Below, piece after piece: positions 1 through 8,576 of a DNA stretch of 64,000 bases (the stretch's first letter is position 1; each line of letters begins with the position of its first letter). The DNA is taken from NCBI RefSeq assembly GCF_001270495.1, contig NZ_LGUR01000203.1:21992-85991 (forward strand), in the 5' to 3' direction. Made by a program: the position numbers and the translations under genes. Origin of the DNA: Streptomyces viridochromogenes (lineage in GTDB: Bacteria; Actinomycetota; Actinomycetes; Streptomycetales; Streptomycetaceae). The notes beneath the pieces were generated by a model. The model saw only the letters and a list, made by a program, of their open reading frames with translations, did not search any database and had not been told where the DNA came from.

Positions 1-507
1 ATCGGCGCCGGTTTCGAGACGACCGTCAATCTCATCGGCAACGCGGTCGTCGCGCTGCTGACCCACCCCGAGCAGCTGGCCGCCGTACGCTCCGGCGAGA
101 TCGGGTGGGACGCGGTGGTCGACGAGACACTGCGGGTGCATCCGTCGATCGCGTCGCTCCCCCTGCGGTTCGCCGTCACCGACATCGAGGTCGGGGACGT
201 GACCGTGCCGGCCGGGGACGCCATCATCACGACGTTCGCCGCCGCGGGGCTGGATCCCGCACACTACGGGCCGGACGCGGACAGCTTCGACGCGTCACGC
301 GGAGCGGACGACCATCTGGCGTTCGGGATCGGGGTGCACCGCTGCATCGGCGCCCCGCTGGCCCGCGTCGAGGCCCTGACTGCGCTGCCCGCCCTCTTCG
401 ACCGCTTCCCCGGCCTGCGGCTGGACGTCGATGAGAAGGAGCTGCGTCAGGTGCCGTCGTTCATCGCGTTCGGCTGGCAGGAGATCCCGGTGCGGTTGCG
501 GGCCTGA
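1..507 (+). CDS. Cytochrome P450, C-terminal part (cut by window edge)
   Basis: Heme-thiolate monooxygenase, truncated at its N-terminus only by the window edge; the frame is open from base 1. The visible 168 residues begin in the I-helix with AGFETT (oxygen-activation motif). They continue through the K-helix ExxR (E42-R45, DETLR) and end with the heme-binding loop FGIGVHRCIG, whose cysteine (visible residue 115) is the axial iron ligand. These are the normal bacterial class I P450 landmarks, so the enzyme looks functional. Its substrate cannot be read. No ferredoxin lies next to it in the window. It is convergent with the PucR-type regulator downstream, with 125 bases between the stops and nothing recognisable in them. 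Confidence 0.95.
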   Translation: MGAGFETTVNLIGNAVVALLTHPEQLAAVRSGEIGWDAVVDETLRVHPSIASLPLRFAVTDIEVGDVTVPAGDAIITTFAAAGLDPAHYGPDADSFDASRGADDHLAFGIGVHRCIGAPLARVEALTALPALFDRFPGLRLDVDEKELRQVPSFIAFGWQEIPVRLRA

Positions 508-632
508 ACGGCTGCGCGCGCGGGGACGCGACCGGTCCCCCGTTCCGGTCGTGCCCCCGCGGGAAGTCGAACTTACGTCTATGGCGGTGGCCTTGGGTAT
601 CGCGTCGGTGCCCGCTGCGCCGCCGCCGGGAC

Positions 633-2198
633 TCACCTGTGCACAAGTGAGTCCGGAAGGCCCGATTTCGTCGTCGGCAGGGCGGGCTCGTCCAGATCGC
701 CGACCGCGAGATGGGCCAGCACGATCTCGTACAGGTCGCTGCCGCCGGCGAGGAGCTGGCGTTCGAGGACGGGTTCCGCGCTGCGGACGTGCTCCCGGAC
801 GGTCTGGGCGTGGACACCGAGGGTCTGCGCGGCGCGTTCGGCGTTGCCGCCCTCCGCGATCCAGGTACGCAGGCTGCGGCGCAGGTCCCGGGTGTCCTTG
901 TCCAGGCCGGCGAGGACGTCGTGCGCCCAGGTGAGCATGGCGGGCCCGGACAGCAGATCGCGCAGCGAGGCATGGCCGGCCTCCGGCGTACCGGTGTCGG
1001 CCGGGGCGTCCGCGAGGCTCACCTGGGTGTTGAGCGCCAGGTGGACGACGGCACGGGCCGTCAGGTCGGAGAAGTCCGTGCGCAGCAGTGTTTCCACGCG
1101 TTCCATCCGGGCGCGGACGGTGTTGCGGCTGACGCCGAGGACCTTGGCCGCGCTCACGGCGGTGAACTCCAGGCCCAGCCGGGTGGTGGCCAGCAGTTCG
1201 GCGCGGGTGTGGTGCGCCAGCGTGTCGAGCGGGCGCAGCAGACGGGCCGCCCAGCCGCGCAGGGGCGCCGGGTCGATCAGGCGTTCGGGGTGGGTGCGTT
1301 CGGCGTAGACCGCGGCCTTGTCCGGACGGAAGTGCGCGACGGCCAGTGCGCTCACGGCCTGCCCGTAGGCGGCGGCGGTGCGGGCCAGGCTCTGCCGGGC
1401 GCTGCCACCGATGAACGTGCGGGGGCGCGGGCCGATCAGCGACCGCAGGTCCCGGGCCGCGCCGTCGTCGGGCGTCACGACGATCACATGCTCGTCGACC
1501 GCCGGGCAGAGCACGACCAGTGCCCGCTCGCCCGTCACGTCCAGGCATTCCACGACGAGCCGGTCGCGCTCGTCGGCGGGGCACTCGACGACGTGGACGC
1601 AGGCCGTGTCCGTGTCGAGCAGGCCGGGCCACAGTCCCGCGGCCACCCGGCGGGCGGAGACGGTGTCCTCCACCATCAGCAACTGGAGGATCGCCAGGCG
1701 CAGATCGGACGTCGCCCGCGCGAGCCGGCGGCCGGCGGCGATCGTCTCCCCCGCCTTCAGCAGGAGCTCGATGACCTGGACGGTGTGCGTGACCATGTCG
1801 GAGACGCGCCGGTCGAAGGGCGCCTCGCGCGACACCGCGAGCACACCCGCCGACGCGGGGTTCGGATACGCCACCCTGACCAGCCGCAGATGACGGCCCT
1901 GCCCCTCCCAGGCGGCGGAGGCGATACGGCCGGCGGCGACGGCCGCGACGAGGTTGTCGTCCAGGTGGGGCCGCGCGCCGGCGAGGAGCGTGCCGGTGTC
2001 GTCCTGAAGCGAGGCCGTGCCCTGCACGGCGTTCGCGAGCCAGGCGACGACCCGGCCGACGTCCCGCCCGTTCGGCCGCAGGTGGTCCAGCAACTCCTGC
2101 GCCCACACCGAGGCGTCGGCGCCGCCCACCCCCGCCTGACGGATCCCGTCCTCTCTGCCAGCCACGTCGGCCTTCACCTCGTCCTGCACTTCACTCAC
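633..2198 (-). CDS. PucR-type transcriptional regulator with two HTH units
   Basis: DNA-binding regulator of about 521 residues. The first 330 residues look like a sensory region of the PucR/CdaR class. Two helix-turn-helix units follow: one around residues 340-395 (AAKVLGVSRNTVRARMERVE) and one around 440-500 (AAQTLGVHAQTVREHVRSAE). The second is the usual PucR C-terminal HTH_30 position; the first resembles it closely, suggesting an internal duplication. The start is a GTG with no strong Shine-Dalgarno; an in-frame GTG three codons later is possible. It converges on the P450 at the window edge, which makes that P450 a possible but unproven target. The ligand is unknown. Confidence 0.8.
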   Translation of the reverse strand: MSEVQDEVKADVAGREDGIRQAGVGGADASVWAQELLDHLRPNGRDVGRVVAWLANAVQGTASLQDDTGTLLAGARPHLDDNLVAAVAAGRIASAAWEGQGRHLRLVRVAYPNPASAGVLAVSREAPFDRRVSDMVTHTVQVIELLLKAGETIAAGRRLARATSDLRLAILQLLMVEDTVSARRVAAGLWPGLLDTDTACVHVVECPADERDRLVVECLDVTGERALVVLCPAVDEHVIVVTPDDGAARDLRSLIGPRPRTFIGGSARQSLARTAAAYGQAVSALAVAHFRPDKAAVYAERTHPERLIDPAPLRGWAARLLRPLDTLAHHTRAELLATTRLGLEFTAVSAAKVLGVSRNTVRARMERVETLLRTDFSDLTARAVVHLALNTQVSLADAPADTGTPEAGHASLRDLLSGPAMLTWAHDVLAGLDKDTRDLRRSLRTWIAEGGNAERAAQTLGVHAQTVREHVRSAEPVLERQLLAGGSDLYEIVLAHLAVGDLDEPALPTTKSGLPDSLVHR

Positions 2199-2345
2199 GA
2201 CATACCGCTCGGGACGTTACCTCACCCCTGCGCGGCGGCAACCCGTGCTCGTATCGGGGACGGGTTTCCCGGGATCCCGGCGCGCAATCCGCCGGCCTGC
2301 CCGGGCCTGCGCGTCCGCCAGGCTTCGAGGGCATAGGCTCGGCGG

Positions 2346-2966
2346 ATGGCGAAGTACTTCGACGTGCACCCCGACAACCCTCAGCCGCGCACCATCTCCC
2401 AGGTCGCCGACAGCGTCCGGTCCGGTGCGCTCATCGCGTATCCGACGGACTCCTGCTATGCGCTGGGCTGCCGGCTGGGCAGCCGTGACGGCATCGACCG
2501 GATCCGGACCATTCGCCGCCTGGACGACCGGCATCACTTCACCCTCGTCTGCCAGGACTTCGCGCAGCTCGGCCAGTTCGTGCTGGTCGACAAGGACGTG
2601 TTCCGCGCGATCAAGGCATCGACGCCCGGCAGTTACACCTTCATCCTGCCCGCCACGAAGGAGGTGCCGCGCATGCTCCAGCATCCGAAGAAGAAGACGG
2701 TCGGCGTGCGCATCCCCGCCCACGTCGTCACCCAGGCGCTGCTCGCCGAGCTCGGGGAGCCGCTGCTGTCCAGCACGCTGCTGCTGCCCGACGAGGACGA
2801 GCCGATGACGCAGGGCTGGGAGATCAAGGACCGGCTCGATCATGTGCTGGACGCGGTGGTCGACTCCGGGGACTGCGGCACCGAGCCGACGACGGTGATC
2901 GACTTCTCGGGCGGCGAGGCCGAGATCGTACGCAAGGGGGCGGGCGACACGTCCCGGTTCGAGTAA
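2346..2966 (+). CDS. Sua5/YciO/YrdC-family protein
   Basis: 206-residue single-domain member of the YrdC superfamily. In cellular members (Sua5/TsaC) the fold makes threonylcarbamoyl-AMP for tRNA t6A modification. The sequence opens with a conserved segment (AYPTDSCYALGC near residue 36, then a basic DRIRTIRRLDDRHHF stretch) typical of this fold. It continues with PGSYTFILPAT and VGVRIPAH. The short length, lack of the Sua5 C-terminal domain, and the extended N-terminus (HPDNPQPRTISQVADSVRSG) match the YciO subgroup, whose biochemical role is less certain than TsaC. It stands alone between divergent and co-oriented neighbours, starting 147 bases from the PucR gene. Confidence 0.88.
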   Translation: MAKYFDVHPDNPQPRTISQVADSVRSGALIAYPTDSCYALGCRLGSRDGIDRIRTIRRLDDRHHFTLVCQDFAQLGQFVLVDKDVFRAIKASTPGSYTFILPATKEVPRMLQHPKKKTVGVRIPAHVVTQALLAELGEPLLSSTLLLPDEDEPMTQGWEIKDRLDHVLDAVVDSGDCGTEPTTVIDFSGGEAEIVRKGAGDTSRFE

Positions 2967-3088
2967 AGCGGGCCCCAAGCGGGAGGGGCTGCCGCGGGCC
3001 GTTGGATGGTGCGTGAAACCATGTGCGCGGCCCGGCTCCACCGGGTCGGCGACCCGTTCGCCGTGAACTGCGCAGAGAGGCAGCCCTC

Positions 3089-3844
3089 ATGACCTCCGTC
3101 CAGGGAACCGACGTCGACATCCCCACCGAGGACGGCACCGCCGACGCCTATCTGACCCATCCCGCCGACGGCGAGCCCCGTCCGGCGGTCCTGCTCTACA
3201 TGGACGCCTTCGGTCTGCGGCCGCAGCTGCGGACGATGGCGGACCGGCTCGCCGAGGCCGGTTACACGGTGCTGGTGCCCAACGTGTTCTACCGCCACGG
3301 GCGCGCTCCGGTGTTCGACCTGCCCGAGTTCATCGACACCGGGGCCCGGCCGGAGATCTTCGAGAGCATCGTGCCGGTCATGCAGGCGCTGACGCCCGAG
3401 GCGTCGATGCGGGACGCCGATGCCTATCTGCGCTGGCTGGCCGACTGCCCCGTGGCGGCCGGCGGTCCGGTGGCATTGACCGGTTACTGCATGGGTGCCC
3501 GGCTGTCCCTGCTGACCGCCGGCACATATCCGGAGCGGGTCGCGGCAGCGGCCGGCTTCCACGGCGGCCGGCTCGCCACGGACTCGCCGGACAGCCCGCA
3601 CCTGGTGGCCGAACACATCACCGCCGAGCTGTACTTCGGCCACGCCGACCAGGACCCGTCGCTGCCCGTCGAGCAGATCGAACGCCTGGAGACCGCGCTC
3701 ACCGAGGCGGGGGTACGGCACCACTGCGAGGTCTACCCGGGTGCGGGGCACGGGTTCACGCAGGCCGACAGCGCGTCCTACCACCGTGAGGGGGACGAGC
3801 GGCACTGGGCCGCGCTGCTCGATCTGCTGAAGCGGACCTTCTGA
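3089..3844 (+). CDS. Dienelactone hydrolase family protein
   Basis: 251-residue alpha/beta hydrolase of the carboxymethylenebutenolidase type. The catalytic triad is visible: nucleophile cysteine in GYCMGA (near residue 134), aspartate in GHADQDPS, histidine in GAGHGFTQ. A cysteine instead of serine in the elbow is the hallmark of this family. The start chosen is the ATG preceded by GAGAGG; a longer in-frame start 66 bases upstream would add an arginine-rich extension with no family support. Cytoplasmic. The true substrate in Streptomyces is unknown, since these proteins are common outside chloroaromatic pathways. Confidence 0.9.
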   Translation: MTSVQGTDVDIPTEDGTADAYLTHPADGEPRPAVLLYMDAFGLRPQLRTMADRLAEAGYTVLVPNVFYRHGRAPVFDLPEFIDTGARPEIFESIVPVMQALTPEASMRDADAYLRWLADCPVAAGGPVALTGYCMGARLSLLTAGTYPERVAAAAGFHGGRLATDSPDSPHLVAEHITAELYFGHADQDPSLPVEQIERLETALTEAGVRHHCEVYPGAGHGFTQADSASYHREGDERHWAALLDLLKRTF

Positions 3845-3974
3845 GCCGCGTTGCTCGAATGGCGTTCCCCAAACCGGATTTGACGCCGCATCAGCATAGG
3901 GCGCGGGCACGACCCGCGGGCACAACCGCCCGTTGGCCAGGGGCAGGAGCACGATGGCCGGGGGCCTGGGATAG

Positions 3975-4007
3975 CGTCCCTCTCACTTCGGTCGAGTGAG
4001 AGGGACG
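3975..4007 (+). repeat. Perfect 13-bp inverted repeat just upstream of the GTG at 4010
   Basis: Left arm CGTCCCTCTCACT (3975-3987), 7-base spacer TTCGGTC, right arm AGTGAGAGGGACG (3995-4007). The right arm ends two bases before the GTG start of the DUF3592 gene and contains the purine-rich stretch expected to act as its ribosome binding site. A transcript starting upstream would fold so that the site is paired. As DNA it is equally a 33-bp operator-like palindrome. Confidence 0.7.
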
Positions 4008-4009
4008 TT

Positions 4010-4480
4010 GTGCAGGTTCAGGTGCGTGGGCGGCGGGCTCGCTGGTGGGTGGCCTTCGGGACGATCGCGTTCGGGACGGTGTTCCTGGTCGTCGGGTTGA
4101 TCCTGGCGGGGGTGTCGGTCTCGTTCCTGGCAGACGCGAAGCGTGCCCAGGGCACGGTGGTGGCGCTGGAGTGGCGGACCGACGGCAGCGGCGCCTCCCG
4201 TAGGACGAGGGGGAACGACAAGCCCGCCGCTTACCCGGTGGTCGAGTTCACGTCGGCGGACGGCACGCCCAGGACGTTCCGCGGCTCGACGGGATCCAAT
4301 CCGCCGTCGTACGACGAGGGCGAGCGGGTCGAGGTGCTGTACCGCGCCGACTCCCCCGAGGACGCCCGGATCAACGGGTTCGCCTCGCTATGGCTGTTGC
4401 CGCTGATCTTCGGCGGGATCGGGCTGGTGATCGGAGGGATCGGGACGGCCGTCGCCCTGGTGGGCCGGCGGCGTTCCTAA
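4010..4480 (+). CDS. DUF3592 membrane protein
   Basis: 156-residue protein with one transmembrane helix near residues 10-38 (WWVAFGTIAFGTVFLVVGLI) and a second near residues 122-150 (LLPLIFGGIGLVIGGIGTAV). Between them is a soluble loop containing the DUF3592-type core (AYPVVEFTSADG, then RVEVLYRADSPEDARING). The loop probably faces outward. Function is unknown for the family. The GTG start is fixed by the inverted repeat carrying the ribosome binding site immediately upstream. It ends within four bases of the convergent reductase gene. Confidence 0.85.
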   Translation: MQVQVRGRRARWWVAFGTIAFGTVFLVVGLILAGVSVSFLADAKRAQGTVVALEWRTDGSGASRRTRGNDKPAAYPVVEFTSADGTPRTFRGSTGSNPPSYDEGERVEVLYRADSPEDARINGFASLWLLPLIFGGIGLVIGGIGTAVALVGRRRS

Positions 4481-5103
4481 GGCTTCGGATCACTCACGAG
4501 GCGATACTTCAGGTGGGTGGCGAGCGGCGTGCCGACCACCCTGACCGGCTCGATATTCCGCGGCCCGGTGCCCACGCCCTCGAAGAGCCGCAGCCCGTCG
4601 CCGAGGAGCGCGGGCACCACGTGCAGTTGCAGCTCGTCGATGAGCCCCTCCCTGAGGTACTGCCGCACTGTGCTCGCCCCGCCCGCGATGTCGACGTTCC
4701 TGTCCCCGGCGGCGGCCTTCGCCTGGTCGAGGGCGCTGTGGATGCCGTCGGTGACGAAGGTGAAGGTGGTGCCGCCCTCCTTCACGAGGGTCGGCCGGGG
4801 GCGGTGGGTGAGGACGAAGACCGGGGCCCGGAACGGCGGGTCGGCGCCCCAGAACTCCTCGCCGGTGTCGTACATCATCCGGCCCATGACCACCGCTCCG
4901 GTGGCGTCGAACCACTCGCGCATCAACTCGGAGTCACGGTTCTCCTCCCCGCCGGTCATACCCTGGCGCTCCCGCCAGCTCGCCAGGTCGTGGATCCACT
5001 CGAAGAGCGGCTCGGCGCCGTCGCCTCCCGGGTTGTCCACGGCGACGCCGGTGCCGGCGATGTAGCCGTCGAGGGAGATGGCCAGATCCGCGGTCACGGT
5101 CAC
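4477..5103 (-). CDS. Dihydrofolate reductase (RibD C-terminal) family protein
   Basis: 208-residue Rossmann-like NADPH-dependent reductase of the RibD_C superfamily. Visible landmarks are the N-terminal strand and loop LAISLDGYIAG, VVMGRMMYDTG (cofactor-binding region), the VLTHRPRPT strand, and DIAGGASTVRQYLREGLIDEL near the C-terminus. These proteins resemble the riboflavin-pathway reductase domain and DHFR, but the in vivo substrate of stand-alone copies is generally unknown. GTG at 5103 is preceded by AGGAG with eight-base spacing. The frame stays open well upstream, but that part is antisense to the next gene and has no family support. Confidence 0.88.
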   Translation of the reverse strand: MTVTADLAISLDGYIAGTGVAVDNPGGDGAEPLFEWIHDLASWRERQGMTGGEENRDSELMREWFDATGAVVMGRMMYDTGEEFWGADPPFRAPVFVLTHRPRPTLVKEGGTTFTFVTDGIHSALDQAKAAAGDRNVDIAGGASTVRQYLREGLIDELQLHVVPALLGDGLRLFEGVGTGPRNIEPVRVVGTPLATHLKYRLVSDPKP

Positions 5104-5250
5104 GATGAGGGCTCCTGAATCGTGGGGAGTACTGCCTTCACTCTCACGTCGATCGGCGGCCGCCACATTCGACACACTTCCGCGGGCCCGTCGGCTCGAT
5201 GACCTGACCGCGGCCCCGCCCTCTCCCCCGCACGACCGCCCGAGCCTGCG

Positions 5251-6189
5251 ATGATGATCCACATGACCAACTCCAGTGATCCCGCGACGCAGGCCGGGCC
5301 CACACAGGACATAGCGGAAGCCTTCTTCGCTCGCTCCGGGGCGGGCCCGGATCCCGTCACCGTCCTCACCTACCCGGCCGGAGCCGATCGTCTCGCCCGT
5401 CGGGAGGCGCTGCGCCCGGTGTACGAGGCGATCGTGGCGCGGATCGGTCCGCCCACCCTGCTCGGCGGCTCCGTCGCAGGACCCAGCGTGCGGTGGTGCA
5501 CCCGGGAGCGGATCGTGCTGCTGTCGGGCGACCGCAACCGCGTCGAGCTGTCGGTGCACGACGCCGACAAGTTCGTGGATGACGAATGGAACGCCTTCGA
5601 GCGCACTCGTCCCGGGCGCAAGGGAGAGCCCCACCGCTTCGACGCGCTGCCCTACACCTGGCAGCTCGACCGCAAGGGGCCCGGAAACGCTCCGGGGTGG
5701 ACGTACAACGGGGTGATGGTCGCCGGCAGCTGGGACCACGCGGTCACGGGCCTTGAGCTGATGCTCGGCTCGTGGGTGGAGCAGTATCCCGTGCAGTCCC
5801 CGGGAGACTGGATCGGCTTCACTCTGTGGACGTCCCGGGACTGGCGCCGCGACATGATCGTGTCGTACTCGCCGGCCGACCATGGGCGTGAACTGGCCGT
5901 CTGTATCCATGACCGGGGTATCGAGCAGACCGGGGAGCGGCAGGCGCAGATGCGTGAGCGTGGCTGGCGCACCCTGGACGAGCATCAGTGGTGGCGGACC
6001 GCGTTGCCGGAGACGGATCCTGACGCGCCCCGGCTGATCGCCGAGCTCACCATCGCCGAATGCCTTGCCCGCAAGGCCACCTGTCCCGCCGAACTGCGGG
6101 CGCACGACATCAGCGCGGGCGACAACGGCGAGCTGTGGCTCACCGGCCTCGGCCTGCCGACCCACCCCTCCCGGGGCGAGCACTTCTGA
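5251..6189 (+). CDS. Hypothetical protein, tryptophan-rich
   Basis: 312 residues (308 if the ATG at 5263 is used; no clear Shine-Dalgarno separates the choices). I do not recognise the family. The N-terminal third looks like an alpha/beta fold with VRWCTRERIVLLSG. The centre has several tryptophans (GWTYNGVMVAGSWDHAV, DWIGFTLWTSRDW). The C-terminus carries ERGWRTLDEHQWWRTALPE. No signal peptide or membrane segment is seen, so it is probably cytoplasmic. It is divergent from the RibD-type reductase with 147 bases between starts. Confidence 0.75.
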   Translation: MMIHMTNSSDPATQAGPTQDIAEAFFARSGAGPDPVTVLTYPAGADRLARREALRPVYEAIVARIGPPTLLGGSVAGPSVRWCTRERIVLLSGDRNRVELSVHDADKFVDDEWNAFERTRPGRKGEPHRFDALPYTWQLDRKGPGNAPGWTYNGVMVAGSWDHAVTGLELMLGSWVEQYPVQSPGDWIGFTLWTSRDWRRDMIVSYSPADHGRELAVCIHDRGIEQTGERQAQMRERGWRTLDEHQWWRTALPETDPDAPRLIAELTIAECLARKATCPAELRAHDISAGDNGELWLTGLGLPTHPSRGEHF

Positions 6190-6249
6190 GCCCCCGGGCA
6201 GGCGATACGGTGCGCCGGGCGTCCCCGGTCCGGCGTGCACCGGTCGGCC

Positions 6250-7080
6250 TCAGCCGAGGATGCGCTGAGGGACTGCCAGGTCCGGGTGGCCGAACAGACG
6301 GGTCAGGGCCGGCGGATCGTCCCGGCGGCAGGCATCGGCGACCTCGTCGATCAACCGGTCGTAATCCGGTCCGGTCGCGCCCTCGTAGGCCGCTGTCATG
6401 CGGCCCCACTCGTCCCAGTTCAGGGTCTCGTGCTTGCGAAGCGCGGCGAGGTCGCGGACGGCGTTGCCGCTGATCTCGTGCGGTCCCCAGGCGTGGTCGG
6501 TGCCGGCGGTGCCGAAGGTGTGGGGATCGATGACGCCGTCCCGGTACCGGGCCCATGCTTCGCCGCCGGTGAGGAACTCCCCCGGAGCCAGGTCGTCGGG
6601 GCGGGCGACGAAGTTGCCGCCGAGGTGTTCGGTGTCGACGCGCACCCATCGGCCCTGGTCGTCGTCCCGGTATTCGGTGATCCAGTGGTCGAAGCCGCGC
6701 CCCTGCTGGAAGTAGGTGCCGAAGCCGCACCGGGCGCGGGAGGCGACACCTCGGGCCCGCAGGATCGCGCAGGCGATCGTGGCGAAGTGACGGCAGGTGC
6801 CGATCACGCGGGTTCCGGGCGTGCGGGGCCGGTGCAGTGGTGCCGGATCCAGGTCGGTCAGTGTGGCGATCAGCTGGTTGACCGGCCGGATGTTCCTCTC
6901 GGCCATCCGGTCCTCGGAAATCCCCAATTCGGCGGCGTCCGTGGGCTGGAGGACCAGGCCCTGCACGGCGGCGCAGATACCGACGGGATCGTCCGGCAGT
7001 CCCTCGATGAGCGGGAGTTGCGTCGCGTCCAGGGTCGTCAACGGCCCGGGCTGCGCGTAGTCGAGCTTGTCATCGGCCAT
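6250..7080 (-). CDS. Transglutaminase-like superfamily protein
   Basis: 276 residues. The transglutaminase/protease-like catalytic triad can be read: cysteine in GTCRHFATIACAILRARG, histidine in FDHWITEYRDD, aspartate in RWVRVDTEH. The C-terminal half (SGNAVRDLAALRKHE, WGRM, YEGATGPDYDRLIDEVA) is conserved in actinobacterial relatives of unknown role. No signal peptide, so it is likely cytoplasmic. Its ATG overlaps the end of the upstream MFS gene by 11 bases, implying translational coupling with that transporter. Confidence 0.8.
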   Translation of the reverse strand: MADDKLDYAQPGPLTTLDATQLPLIEGLPDDPVGICAAVQGLVLQPTDAAELGISEDRMAERNIRPVNQLIATLTDLDPAPLHRPRTPGTRVIGTCRHFATIACAILRARGVASRARCGFGTYFQQGRGFDHWITEYRDDDQGRWVRVDTEHLGGNFVARPDDLAPGEFLTGGEAWARYRDGVIDPHTFGTAGTDHAWGPHEISGNAVRDLAALRKHETLNWDEWGRMTAAYEGATGPDYDRLIDEVADACRRDDPPALTRLFGHPDLAVPQRILG

Positions 7081-8383
7081 GACCGGGCATCGCAGCGGTG
7101 GAGGGCTCCGTGTCCGCGTCCCTGGTGGCAGCGGTGGCGGAGCCGGCTCGGTGTGCGGCGACGGCCATGACCAGGACCGAGGCCAGGACGATCCCGGCGC
7201 CGACGTAGAGGGGTGCCCGGTAGCCGAGGCCCGCGGTGAGGGCCAGGCCCCCGAGCCAGGCGCCGAGGGCGTTGCCGAGGTTGGACGCGGACACGTTGGC
7301 GCTCGCGGCCAGTGCCGCCCCGTGGGCGTGGTCGGTGACGCGGGTGATCATGCCGGGGACGCCGGCGAACCCGGTCACCCCCATCAGGAACACGAGGATC
7401 ACCGACGCGACGGCGCTGTCGGCCAGGAGGCCGAACACGGCCAGGGTGAGGGTCAGTCCGAGCAGGGAGAGGAGCAGGGTGCGGTCACGGTCGTGGTCGG
7501 CCGCCCGCCCGCCGACCAGGTTCCCGACGACCAGGCCGACGCCGTAGACCATCAGCAGCCAGGCGACGTCGGCGGAGGAGAAGCCGCCGACCTCGGTGAA
7601 GGTGTAGGCGAGATAGGTGAAGGCGCCGAACATCCCGCCGTAGCCGAGCGCGGTGGCCGTCAGGGTCAGCCAGACCTGCCAGGACCGGAACGCACGGAGC
7701 TGGGCCCGCAGGCCGGCGTCCGGGAGCGGGCCGGGACGGCCGCCCGGTGCCGGGGGCGGCGGCGCCTGGCCCGCCCGGCCGGGGACGAGCGCGACGATGC
7801 CCGCCAGCGCGAGCACGCCGATCGCGGTGACCGCCCAGAAGGCCGCCCGCCAGCCCCAGCGCTCCCCGACCAGCGCGCCGAACGGCACGCCCAGCACGTT
7901 CGCCAGTGTCAGCCCGGCGAACATCACGGCCACCGCGCGGGACTTCCTCTCCGGCGCGACCAGGCTGCGCGCGACAAGCGAGCCGATCCCGAAGAACGAG
8001 CCGTGGCAGAGCGCCGCGACGATCCGCCCGAGCATCATCACCGGATAACTCGGCGCGATCGCGGACAACAGGTTGCCGATGACGAACAACGCCACCAGGC
8101 CAACCAGGACCTGTTTTCTGGGCAGGCGTGCCGTGGCCGCGGTCAGCGCGATCGCGCCGATCGCGACGCTGAGCGCGTATCCGGAGATCAGCCGGCCGGC
8201 CGCCGCCTCGGACACCGCGAAGCTCGACGCGACCTGCGGCAGCAGCCCGGCGATCAGGAACTCGGTGAGCCCGATGCCGAAGCCGCCGAGTGCCAGGGCG
8301 ATGAGTCCGCTCGGCATCCGACGCCGTTCGGTCATGCGTCCGGGTAAGAGGAAGTCCGGGTCCCCGGCCCTGGATTCGGTCAT
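7070..8383 (-). CDS. MFS transporter, DHA1/AraJ-type efflux
   Basis: 437-residue major facilitator with about twelve predicted helices. It opens LALGGFGIGLTEFLIAGLLP (the TEF motif of the drug/arabinose-efflux DHA1 group), has a basic loop after helix 2 (ATARLPRKQ) and a central cytoplasmic proline/glycine-rich loop (GQAPPPPAPGGRPGP). Helix 5 contains LTLANVLGVPFGALVGERWGW, the antiporter signature region. This suggests proton-coupled efflux of a small molecule. ATG at 8383 follows GAGGGTGG; an ATG 16 codons later is possible. It forms an operon with the overlapping transglutaminase-like gene. Confidence 0.88.
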   Translation of the reverse strand: MTESRAGDPDFLLPGRMTERRRMPSGLIALALGGFGIGLTEFLIAGLLPQVASSFAVSEAAAGRLISGYALSVAIGAIALTAATARLPRKQVLVGLVALFVIGNLLSAIAPSYPVMMLGRIVAALCHGSFFGIGSLVARSLVAPERKSRAVAVMFAGLTLANVLGVPFGALVGERWGWRAAFWAVTAIGVLALAGIVALVPGRAGQAPPPPAPGGRPGPLPDAGLRAQLRAFRSWQVWLTLTATALGYGGMFGAFTYLAYTFTEVGGFSSADVAWLLMVYGVGLVVGNLVGGRAADHDRDRTLLLSLLGLTLTLAVFGLLADSAVASVILVFLMGVTGFAGVPGMITRVTDHAHGAALAASANVSASNLGNALGAWLGGLALTAGLGYRAPLYVGAGIVLASVLVMAVAAHRAGSATAATRDADTEPSTAAMPGHGR

Positions 8384-8576
8384 GGTGCCACCCTCACGCG
8401 TGGTGGCGGATGCGGCCATGGACAAAGACCGACGGCGCTTGGACGAACGCGCCGGCGCACCGTGCACACCCGGGGCCCCGGATGTGCGGCGCCGGTGCGG
8501 CGGGAGCAAGCTGGAGGAGTGCCCGCTTCGCCCGGGCAGGGCCGCCTGACGCACCAGACCTGTGGGGAGATCCCGG

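Noticed and set aside
295..2106. 603-residue open frame on the minus strand
   Set aside because: Arginine/proline-rich translation in another frame of the PucR-type regulator; no family features, typical of high-GC shadow frames.
2217..3041. 274-residue minus frame over the Sua5/YciO-like gene
   Set aside because: Antisense to a well-recognised gene and without motifs.
5104..6240. Upstream extension of the RibD-type reductase frame
   Set aside because: It lies antisense to the hypothetical gene at 5251-6189; the GTG at 5103 has a good ribosome binding site and matches family length.
7067..8347. 426-residue plus frame rich in Gly, Gln, Glu and His
   Set aside because: Antisense of the MFS transporter; low-complexity composition is what reversed membrane-protein codons give.
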